This document shows, piece by piece, positions 45,413-53,500 of a DNA stretch of 64,000 bases. Each line of letters begins with the position of its first letter. The first letter of the stretch is position 1. Location: assembly GCF_011317445.1 (NCBI RefSeq), contig NZ_JAAAPL010000006.1, positions 62,001 to 126,000 on the forward strand, given 5' to 3'. The position numbers were made by a program, and so were the translations under genes. The notes beneath the pieces were generated by a model. That model was not told the origin of the DNA. It did not search any database and saw only the letters and a list, made by a program, of their open reading frames with translations. Source of the stretch: Chelativorans multitrophicus. Its GTDB lineage: Bacteria > Pseudomonadota > Alphaproteobacteria > Rhizobiales > Rhizobiaceae.

Positions 45413-45970
45413 GTGACGATCGCTATATCGCCGGACGGCATGCCCGCGCTGGTGCTCAATGCGGACTATCGCCCGCTAAGCTATTATCCCCTGTCGCTGT
45501 GGTCGTGGCAGGACGCCGTCAAGGCCGTGTTTCTCGACCGGGTCAATATCGTTGCCGAGTACGAGCAGGCTATCTCGTCTCCGTCCTTTACGATGCGGCT
45601 TCCGAGTGTCGTCAGCCTCAAGACCTATGTGAAGCCGTCGCGCTATCCGGCCTTTACGCGATTCAACGTGTTCTTGCGTGACCGCTTCCAGTGCCAATAT
45701 TGCGGCACGCGGGAGGAGCTTACCTTCGACCATGTGGTCCCACGCCGGCATGGCGGCGTCACCTCGTGGGAAAATGTGGTCGCCGCCTGCTCTCCCTGCA
45801 ATCTGAGGAAGGGCGGGCTCATGCCCGATCAGGCCAAGATGTGGCCACAACAAAAACCCTACCGGCCGACGGTCCACGATCTGCATAATAATGGGCGGCT
45901 TTTCCCGCCCAATTATTTGCATGAGAGCTGGATGGATTATCTATACTGGGACGTCGAGCTGGAGCCGTAA
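45413..45970 (+). CDS. HNH endonuclease family protein
   Basis: 185 residues; GTG start at 45413 (AGGAG and ATGAGG upstream, no in-frame ATG before the conserved region). An HNH zinc-finger domain spans about residues 85-135: CQYCGTREELTFDHVVPRRHGG with paired cysteines CSPCN closing the finger (quoted in parts). This long-form HNH protein (opening PALVLNADYRPLSYYPLSLW) is widespread and solitary in alphaproteobacteria; its physiological role is unknown. It is not next to a restriction or phage gene, so it is not obviously a mobile element. Confidence 0.88.
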   Translation: MTIAISPDGMPALVLNADYRPLSYYPLSLWSWQDAVKAVFLDRVNIVAEYEQAISSPSFTMRLPSVVSLKTYVKPSRYPAFTRFNVFLRDRFQCQYCGTREELTFDHVVPRRHGGVTSWENVVAACSPCNLRKGGLMPDQAKMWPQQKPYRPTVHDLHNNGRLFPPNYLHESWMDYLYWDVELEP

Positions 45971-45978
45971 GCCCGGCG

Positions 45979-45989
45979 CCCCCCCCCCC
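45979..45989. repeat. Homopolymer tract of 11 C
   Basis: An uninterrupted run of eleven cytosines nine bases after the HNH gene stop and 23 bases before the DsbB-like stop, in the convergent gap. It lies outside both reading frames, so length change would not alter a protein. It is the longest homopolymer noticed in the window. Confidence 0.9.
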
Positions 45990-46012
45990 GCATCAGGACA
46001 ATACAGTCCCTG

Positions 46013-46516
46013 TCAGCGCTTCAGCGCGCCGCGCAGTGCAATTACGGCAAGAATGGCGCTGGCGATGACATTCCAGCCCGCGAAGGAGAGTCCCAGAAAG
46101 CGTCCTGCCGCTACATTGCAGGAAGGCGGAATGACAGCATTGAGCTGATCGAGCAGGTTTCCGGAGGAAACGCTGGGCGGGAGTGCTCCACAGTCGGTGG
46201 GCCCCTCCCACCAACCCCATTCGACACCGGCGTGAAACGCACCCATGCCGAGGCTCCACAGCATCAGAAGACCGCCCACGAGAAGGAGACCGCGCGTGAC
46301 GATCGCGGGCGCCTTGACCGCAGAGGAGATAAGGGCAAGGACCATCACCGGCACGCCGATATAATAGGGAACCCGTTGCTCCAGGCAGAGCTTACAGGGA
46401 AGGTACCCGCCAATGTATTGGAACCCCAGGGCGGTCCCGACGGTGGCTGCCATGGCGAGGGCCAGAAAACCAGCAGTAAGGGTCTGAAGCCTGGTGGCTG
46501 GAGCTGTAATCGTCAT
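46013..46516 (-). CDS. DsbB-like disulfide bond formation protein
   Basis: 167 residues from ATG 46516 (MTITAPATRL); a start 12 codons upstream is possible. Four hydrophobic segments with the two DsbB cysteine pairs: CKLC in GYLPCKLCLEQR after the first helix and C/C in TDCGALPP and IPPSCNVAAG in the second periplasmic loop. DsbB re-oxidises DsbA using quinone in the inner membrane. The alphaproteobacterial short DsbB group fits. Convergent with the HNH gene. Confidence 0.9.
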   Translation of the reverse strand: MTITAPATRLQTLTAGFLALAMAATVGTALGFQYIGGYLPCKLCLEQRVPYYIGVPVMVLALISSAVKAPAIVTRGLLLVGGLLMLWSLGMGAFHAGVEWGWWEGPTDCGALPPSVSSGNLLDQLNAVIPPSCNVAAGRFLGLSFAGWNVIASAILAVIALRGALKR

Positions 46517-46680
46517 TGAACAACGTGCCTTTTTGCTTGCGTAAAATACCATAAAATATCGAGTTCGGCTCTATAACGGGCGCGGCGATAGAGCGCAATC
46601 TCGGGACAGGCTTCCGCGAAGAGTTGACGCGGACGCGCTTCCCCGTATAGTCCGCGCCTGCCTGGCCTTACCCGGCGCGG

Positions 46681-46765
46681 GCCCCTGTGGCGGAATTGGT
46701 AGACGCGACCGACTCAAAATCGGTTTCCGCAAGGAGTGCTGGTTCGAGTCCGGCCAGGGGCACCA
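46681..46765 (+). tRNA. tRNA-Leu (anticodon CAA)
   Basis: An 85-nt class II tRNA with encoded CCA (46763-46765). The acceptor GCCCCTG (46681-46687) pairs with CAGGGGC (46755-46761); the anticodon loop CTCAAAA flanked by CCGA/TCGG gives CAA, decoding TTG. A variable arm (TTTCCGCAAGGAGT region) and T loop GGTTCGAGTCC follow. It forms the left border of a region of different composition, but no repeated 3' tRNA segment was seen downstream. Confidence 0.97.
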
Positions 46766-47095
46766 TTGCATTCCAATAATGTTTGCGGAACGAGCAGTTG
46801 GAGCGGAGCGCTGATTCGGGATCCACCGTCGGGTCTGCCTTTCAATGAAGGGTGAGCCGTTCGACTGACTCCGATTCGCCCGTGCCGGCGCACGCGACGG
46901 CTTTCTGCCACGGTGTTGCGCGAGAATAGCACGGTCCGATTGGCGGAAATCCTAACTGCGCCGTCGACGAGATGTTTGGCTTTTGGCATCCACCGGCCAG
47001 TCATTGGCGATGCTCTGTCCGCCGTTATTGGTCACCCTGCGTGCAGGTCACTGTGTTTCAGTGTCTCACGACCGAAAGGCCTTTGATGTGCCGCT
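46766..47095. other. Intergenic, 330 bp, no gene recognised
   Basis: Between tRNA-Leu and the end of the solitary flavoprotein gene. No convincing coding frame, terminator or repeat was identified. It is the junction between core sequence and a region of lower GC content, judged by eye. Confidence 0.45.
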
Positions 47096-48619
47096 CTAGT
47101 CGTCCTCTAACACGGCTGCCAGCGCCCGGTGTCTTGATCGGCAATTACGGCTCGCCTCGCCGTGCTTGAGTATGGCGTCGGCGATATGGCCGGTGCGCAG
47201 CCTGAGTACGGAGTACCCGTTCAACACCTGAAACGCTCCGCTCGTCATTGTGCCAACGGCATAGAGGCGAGGCTGCGGACGGCTGTAGGTATCCAGGAGC
47301 CGGCTGGTCCTACGTTCAACATCGATACCTCCGAAGGGGTGGGCACGTCCCTGTCCGGACCGCAGCAGGCTGTCGACGAGCGGGATAGCCACCGGATCGG
47401 GCGCATTCCCGCTGGAACCGGCAGAGAAAACCCTGTCGAAGTGGAGCGGTGGATGGTCCGCCGCGACGGCGACGAATTGACCATGCGCCGCCTTGGCCAC
47501 CGACTTCACTCCACGGACAACGTCAAGCCGGTTCGCCTCGGCGAGGTCGAGTATCTGCACCGCGCGGTGCCGCGGCATAGGACAGCACAGACTGGAGTAA
47601 ATGTGATGTAGGCCGGTCGCGCGCGTTTTATCCTCCGGATTAAGGAAATACCATGCGTCCTGGAGGACCAGGAGCGTCTTAATTAAAATAGAATAGGCCT
47701 TTTTGCCACCATCGATATGCTTTAGCTGATGCCGCAGCCGGTCAATCCCGTAGCGCGACGGAAAAATCTCTTCCATGAGAGGTTCCGGAGACGTGCCAGC
47801 GTGGTGGAGTTCGTCGTGGACGAGGTGTACGAGGTCTTCCAACGAGACCCCGCCATTCGCGGCAGCACTCTCCTCAATTGCCTTTACCGTGAAACGCTGT
47901 AGTTCGTATTCGAGCGACGGCGGGCGCACCGCGGGCAGAAGGCCGTTTCTGGACATTAGTGTAATTCGGCCGCGATGCCTGTCCGCCTTCAAAGCGATGA
48001 CCAGATCCACCGCGGTCAATCCGGTGCCGATTATCCCAATCTGTTCGTCGGGATCCACACCGGCTAGCGCATCCTTCAAGGGGTAGGGTCGGATGCAGAA
48101 GTTCTCCTGACCTTCCATTCGATAAGGATCGAACTTGTCTGAACGGCCTACCGTCAAGATCGCGTAATCGAAAGTATTGTCTCCGTTCTGGGTGTACAGG
48201 CGAACGTGGTCGTCCACGACCGACAAACCCGTGACTTGCTCGCGAATGAACACGAAGCCTTCCAGTCTCGAAGCTGCTAGTTGAGCAGAGTCCTGGAAAT
48301 ACTGGCCGATAATCGAACGCGGCGCGAAATTGTTGCCTGCGAGCTCGGCGTAGCCGTTTGCTTTGAGCCAAATCTCCACATGTTCCGGCTGCCAATGACG
48401 CACGGACATTGTGTTTGTGTAGGTATTCGTCAGCGCCTCGGGTCGATCAGGGGCAAAGCTGTGGCCGCTCCAGGGGTGCGGCGTTGGGTCGAACACGGTC
48501 ACGTCCAGCGAGACGTCAGGGCTAATAGTGTCACGCGAGCGGATGAGGCTTTCGAGCAAGGCGACGGCCGTCGGCCCGCCCCCGATAATTGCAATCGACA
48601 GCGCAGCAGCATCGTTCAT
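47096..48619 (-). CDS. FAD/NAD(P)-binding protein of the NAD_binding_9 type, substrate unknown
   Basis: 507 residues from ATG 48619 (MNDAAALSIAII); a start at 48688 would add 23 unconserved residues. N-terminal dinucleotide fold IIGGGPTAVALLESL, a second Rossmann motif GIIGTGLTAVDLVIALK near residue 190, and a C-terminal GTMTSGAFQVLNGYSVLRL that probably completes FAD binding. Proteins of this family appear as flavin oxidoreductases in diverse metabolic clusters and no reaction can be named here. It stands alone; composition is visibly more AT-rich in places (around 47680) than its neighbours, suggesting acquisition. Confidence 0.78.
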   Translation of the reverse strand: MNDAAALSIAIIGGGPTAVALLESLIRSRDTISPDVSLDVTVFDPTPHPWSGHSFAPDRPEALTNTYTNTMSVRHWQPEHVEIWLKANGYAELAGNNFAPRSIIGQYFQDSAQLAASRLEGFVFIREQVTGLSVVDDHVRLYTQNGDNTFDYAILTVGRSDKFDPYRMEGQENFCIRPYPLKDALAGVDPDEQIGIIGTGLTAVDLVIALKADRHRGRITLMSRNGLLPAVRPPSLEYELQRFTVKAIEESAAANGGVSLEDLVHLVHDELHHAGTSPEPLMEEIFPSRYGIDRLRHQLKHIDGGKKAYSILIKTLLVLQDAWYFLNPEDKTRATGLHHIYSSLCCPMPRHRAVQILDLAEANRLDVVRGVKSVAKAAHGQFVAVAADHPPLHFDRVFSAGSSGNAPDPVAIPLVDSLLRSGQGRAHPFGGIDVERRTSRLLDTYSRPQPRLYAVGTMTSGAFQVLNGYSVLRLRTGHIADAILKHGEASRNCRSRHRALAAVLEDD

Positions 48620-49046
48620 CGATGACCCCTCGGTTGGACAACCTCTTGATGGCCAAGCCGCACGTGCGCCATGTCCCCCGATTCCCAACAGCCGGTTTCA
48701 CCAGACCGGCTGAGCCACCAACGTTCAAAGCGACAGCCGCTCGTGCACCGGTTCGTTCGATTGTTTCAGGTTAGTGCAGTGCTGCGATGAAATATTTCAG
48801 GATGCTGCTGTCCGCGTCAGGAATCTGCGAAAAGCAGCAGCTAATCCAAAGGCGTTTAGGTTGCTGTCAGCCGCTCGAGACGGATAGCCGCCGGCGGCCG
48901 CTTCCGCTCCGGAGGGCGCGCCGAACAATAGGCGACGGGCGGTCGCCCTTGCGAACCCTGCGGGTTCGCGCTTCCGGCAGCAGTTGCCCCTCGCCGCTTC
49001 CTTCGGTACTTCTCCGTTCGACAACCGCTTTTCACGGAGTTTCGCG
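48620..49046. other. Intergenic with two adjacent hairpins
   Basis: 427 bp between the flavoprotein start and the aminopeptidase gene, with no convincing coding frame. It contains GGCGAC/GTCGCC (48931-48936 with 48942-48947) and a perfect 8-bp stem GCGAACCC/GGGTTCGC with a 3-nt loop (48951-48969). Neither has a T-run, so they are not standard terminators. The AT-rich part near 48740-48840 may hold the flavoprotein promoter. Confidence 0.5.
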
Positions 49047-50303
49047 ATGGATGCTCAGATCAGGACCGATACGCTGCCGCACGAGACGCGTCTTGATCGT
49101 CTCGCTGAAGTTGCCGTCCGCGTCGGACTGGGTCTCACCCCGGGACAAGAACTTGTGATGACGGCTCCAGTTGAAGCGCTGCCGCTCGCTCGCCGAATCA
49201 CCGAGCATGCCTACAAGGCTGGCGCTGCGCTGGTCACAACGGTCTTCTCCGACGAAGAATCGACGCTGCTTCGCTTCCGCCACGCTTCGGATGAGAGCTT
49301 CGACAAGGCACCCTCCTGGCTGTTCGAGGGGATGGCGACCGCCTTCCGCGAAGGCGCGGCACGGCTCGCCATCGTCGGTGAAGATCCTTCTCTTCTGGCG
49401 GGGGAAGATTCCGATAAGGTGTCGCGCGCCAACCGGGCGCGGTCGAAAGCCTATATGCCGGCGCTGGAGCTGATCGCCGGCTTCCAGATTAACTGGACGA
49501 TCGTATCCTTCGCCGCGCCGGCCTGGGCCAAAACCGTCTTTCCTGACCTCCCCGAGCACGAGGCGGTGGCCAGCCTGTGGGATGCGATCTTTTCCGCCTC
49601 GCGCATTGATGGGCCGGACCCCGTGGCGGCCTGGTCCGCGCATAACCGGGAACTCGCTGCCCGGCGCGAACATCTGGACGCCCGGCGCTATGCGGCTCTG
49701 CGCTTCCGTGGTCCGGGGACCGATCTTACGGTGGGGCTCGCCGATGATCATGTCTGGCAGGGCGGCGCATCCATGGCGGCCAACGGCATAACCTGCAATC
49801 CGAACATTCCCACGGAGGAAGTGTTCACCACGCCCCATAAGGACCGCGTAGAAGGCGTCGTGAAAAGCACCAAGCCTCTTTCCTATCAGGGGACGCTTAT
49901 TCAGGATATCGCCGTGCGTTTCGAGGGCGGGCGCATCGTTGAGGCATCGGCGCGCACGGGTCAGGAAGTTCTGCAAAAGGTGCTGGAAACCGACGAGGGG
50001 GCAAGACGCCTCGGCGAGGTGGCGCTTGTGCCCAATTCCTCACCCATATCCCGAAGCGGGGTTCTCTTCTACAACACGCTCTTCGATGAGAATGCCGCCT
50101 GCCATATCGCGCTTGGCCAGTCCTATGCCAAATGCATCCGGAACGGCGTCGGGATGGATGAAGCGGCACTTGCCGGCAAGGGGGCGAACAAGAGCCTCAT
50201 CCATATCGACTGGATGATCGGATCGGGCGAGATCGATATTGATGGCATTGCCGCTGACGGGACGCAGGAGGCAGTGATGCGACGTGGAGAATGGGCCTTC
50301 TGA
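49047..50303 (+). CDS. M29 family aminopeptidase (AmpS/PepS type)
   Basis: 418 residues from ATG 49047 (MDAQIRTDT); an earlier in-frame start at 48984 has no conserved extension. Metallo-aminopeptidases of this family remove N-terminal residues from peptides in the cytoplasm using two metal ions. The C-terminal catalytic half has the expected ligands in NIPTEEVFTTPHKDRVEG, VLFYNTLFDENAACHIALG and SLIHIDWMIGSGEIDIDG (Glu, Glu, His, Tyr, His, Asp pattern). Solitary gene. Confidence 0.92.
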   Translation: MDAQIRTDTLPHETRLDRLAEVAVRVGLGLTPGQELVMTAPVEALPLARRITEHAYKAGAALVTTVFSDEESTLLRFRHASDESFDKAPSWLFEGMATAFREGAARLAIVGEDPSLLAGEDSDKVSRANRARSKAYMPALELIAGFQINWTIVSFAAPAWAKTVFPDLPEHEAVASLWDAIFSASRIDGPDPVAAWSAHNRELAARREHLDARRYAALRFRGPGTDLTVGLADDHVWQGGASMAANGITCNPNIPTEEVFTTPHKDRVEGVVKSTKPLSYQGTLIQDIAVRFEGGRIVEASARTGQEVLQKVLETDEGARRLGEVALVPNSSPISRSGVLFYNTLFDENAACHIALGQSYAKCIRNGVGMDEAALAGKGANKSLIHIDWMIGSGEIDIDGIAADGTQEAVMRRGEWAF

Positions 50304-50592
50304 GGGGCGTAGGGCGCTCCGCGGTATCGCAATCACTGCCTGCCCTGGGTCACGTTTACTTGCGGTCGTGCTTGGCTCTTTGCCACTCTCTCGGATGGGA
50401 CGGGTATCTGAAGAGTTCGGGAGTGTTGAATCCAGCGATGCTTGAGCCGAGCGATGGCGACCGGCGCGGATCTGGTGCGGGGGTGGGCTTGGGAGCCTCG
50501 GTCAGGGCCGGCCGCCATCGATTATTATGGTAAGTTTCCCGGTCGCGGGCGTGTAGCTGGACTTTAGGTCATCCGCCGTTTCATCAATAAGG
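50304..50592. other. Intergenic before the large surface protein
   Basis: 289 bp (394 bp if the large protein begins at 50698). No second gene, tRNA or clear promoter was recognised. Confidence 0.4.
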
Positions 50593-53500
50593 ATGCGTGA
50601 CGGCCATGGGATGACGCCCCTCAGCGCCGGCTTATTCCACCTTCAGCAGGCAGAAAGCTACTGTTCCGCGGTGCGCCCTTCCGTCGGGATTCTATTCATG
50701 GCCGTCGCAGTCCACATCTGCCTTTTGTGTTTCAATTTTTCCGTCTCGCGATTTGATCCGAACCCTTTACCCTCCCATTCCCATGCGCGCCCAGATTGGC
50801 AGCGGACGTTCAGGCGGTTTCGTTTTTCGATCTGCCAATCTCTTTACGCCCTTGCGGCATTGCTGGCCTGCTTCTGCGCCGGCGCGTGGGCACAGAGTCC
50901 CGTTCTTTACACCACCCCAGGTACCCACACCCCTTACGTCGTCCCGTCCAATGTCTACCGGATTCAGGTGGAGGTCGCAGGCGCTGGTGGTGGAGGTGGT
51001 GGTCAGGACGGTGGCAGCACGAGAGGAGGCGCAGGCGGCAGGGGAGCTCTCATCACGGCAACCATGGCGGTCACTCCGGGGCAATCGCTAACCGCCATTG
51101 TGGGCGGCGGCGGCGGCGGTGGCGGCAATAATATCGCATGTTCGGGAGGAGGTGCCGGAGGATCGGGAGAGGGCGCAGGCGGTTCTGGCGGCGGGGCGGG
51201 CTGTACGGGAGTGTCTGGCGGCGGCGGTGGCGGCGGCGGCGGTTCGGCGCTTGTCTTCGCCGGCACAAGAATCCTCAAGGCCGGCGGCGGCGGTGGCGGA
51301 CAAGGCAATGCCCGCCGGACGGGCGCCAGTTTCAATCTTCCTGGCGGGAGCGGATCGACAAGCCTCAGCCAGGCAGCCAATTGCATTGCTTCTTCTAACG
51401 GTGCTTCAGGAGCAAACTACGGCAGCGGCGACGGCAGCGGCGGCGGCGGAGGAGGCGGAGGCTACTCCTCGGGCGGAGGCGGCCAGGGTTATACCGATGT
51501 CGAACACCCTTTCACTGTGGCCGGCTTTGCATCCGGGGGCGGCGGCTCGTGCCGTTCCAATTCCAGTTCTCTGTGGATCGTCACCCCCAGCGCCACTGCC
51601 GCCGGTGGCGCCAGCGGTTCCGGCGCCGGGGGAGCTGGGGGCAATGGCTGGGTCAGGATAACGCCGATCGCGGCAAGATCGAATCTCTTCATCACCAAGA
51701 CCAATTCAACCACCTCGGTGCAGGCCGGCCAGCAAACCACTTATACCGTCCGGGTGATGAATAACGGGCCGGATCCGGTTGCGCCACTCCTGGCGGATCC
51801 GGCCGTCACAGCGCTGCCGAAAACTTCCGTCACCTGTTCGCCCACGCCGGGCCTCTGCACGACCCCTCCCACCATCACACAGCTTCAGTCGGGCTCGTTT
51901 CAGCTTCCGACACTAAACTCGGGCCAGTTCTACGAGATCAGGATTGCCGCGACTGTGAATGCCACAGGTGCCACGGTCGCCAATTCTGCGTGGACACAGG
52001 TCCCCACGGGCTGGACCAACTCCGGCACGAACTGCATCAATTCCGGGCTCCCTGCTGGTGTGACGCGTTCATTCACCTCCTCAAACGGCCGCTGCACGGT
52101 AACGGATACGGATGCGGTGGCCGCCCAGGTGACGGTCGAAAAGACGCTCGTCGGCGAAAGCATCACGCGGAATGATGTTGCCGAGCCGAGCGAGGTGCTG
52201 ACCTATGACGTGAGGATCGCTCATGCGGGCGGCGGCGCTTTTTCCAATTTCGACTTTGTGGAAGATATTCCCGATGGCGCCACTCTCACCTCGGTAACCG
52301 GTGCTACCGGCTTCAGCCAGCCGATCAAGGGTCCTGCCGCGGTCAATCTGCAAGTAGCCCAGGTGCCAGTCGGCGGAACGGCAACGGTTAAGATTGGGCT
52401 CACAATGGCCCCGAGCTTTCCGCTTGGTGTCAACGAGATAACCAACCGGGTCGGCGGCGGAGACGTGCCAGCCAATTGCTCGCAGTGCGAAGTCACGATA
52501 CCGACCACGCCTTACGTGCCGACATTCCCGCCGACGCTGTCCTGCTCGACACCCGGGGATTTCTTCAACACGGCTTATGATGGCGCGGGCGGCAGGCTCA
52601 GTTCAGGCTCCGATCCTTATTGGGGGGTGGCCGCCACGACCGAGGATGTGACCGGCAATCCGCCGGCCGGTTTGAACTACACCGCCGCAACGGTCAGCAG
52701 CTTGCAATCGGGGTGGGTGAGCCCGCCCACCAATGCGAACTGGATCGCGCACAACAGCGACGGCTCGCATACCGGCAATCTCGACATCTTCTACAAATAC
52801 GACTTCAACCTGGATCCCTCGGTGGATCCGGGCAGCCTCGATCTTAGGATGAGCTTCTACGCGGACAATTCGCTTGTCCAGGTCTGGGTGAACGGCGTGG
52901 CGCAGAACATCCGCTCGAACTACGGTACCAATGATCCGTACCAATATCAGTCCTTCATCGCTGGCCGGCAGGTCACCGCGACGCTGAACCGCAACTGGCA
53001 GGCCGGCCTCAACAGCATCGTCTTTCATGTGAAGTCGGGTTCGCCCTATCAGGGCTTCCTGGCGCAATTCCAGTCGACTGCGATCTGCCTTCCGAAGCTG
53101 ACGTTGCGCAAGGATGTGGTGAACAATCACGGGGGCACGGCGGCGGAAAGCGCATTCACGCTGCGCGCGGCAGGACCGGCCACCGTCCAGGGCGCGATGG
53201 GGGATCCTGCCATCACCAATGCATCGGTGCCGGCGGGAACCTATACGCTGAGCGAGACGGGCATATCCGGCTATGAGGGCTCGCAATATATCTGCTCGCT
53301 GGACGGCGGACCGGATGTTGTGAGCAACAGCCTGACTCTCGTCAACGGCCAGGACGCGGTCTGCACCATCACCAATGACGATATCGCTCCGCAGCTGACG
53401 CTGATCGCCACGGTGGTGAACGACAATGGCGGCACGGCGCAGCCGGGCGACGTGGTGCTGAGCGCAACCGGCCCGGTCTCCATTTCCGGCCCAAGCGGGA

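Noticed and set aside
45413-45970. HNH nuclease as part of a restriction or defence system or a homing element
   Set aside because: No methyltransferase, toxin partner, intron or phage gene is adjacent, and this long HNH type is common as a solitary core gene.
46681-46765. tRNA-Leu as an attachment site of an integrated island
   Set aside because: No repeated copy of its 3' end and no integrase were found to the right within the window, so only compositional evidence of an islet is reported.
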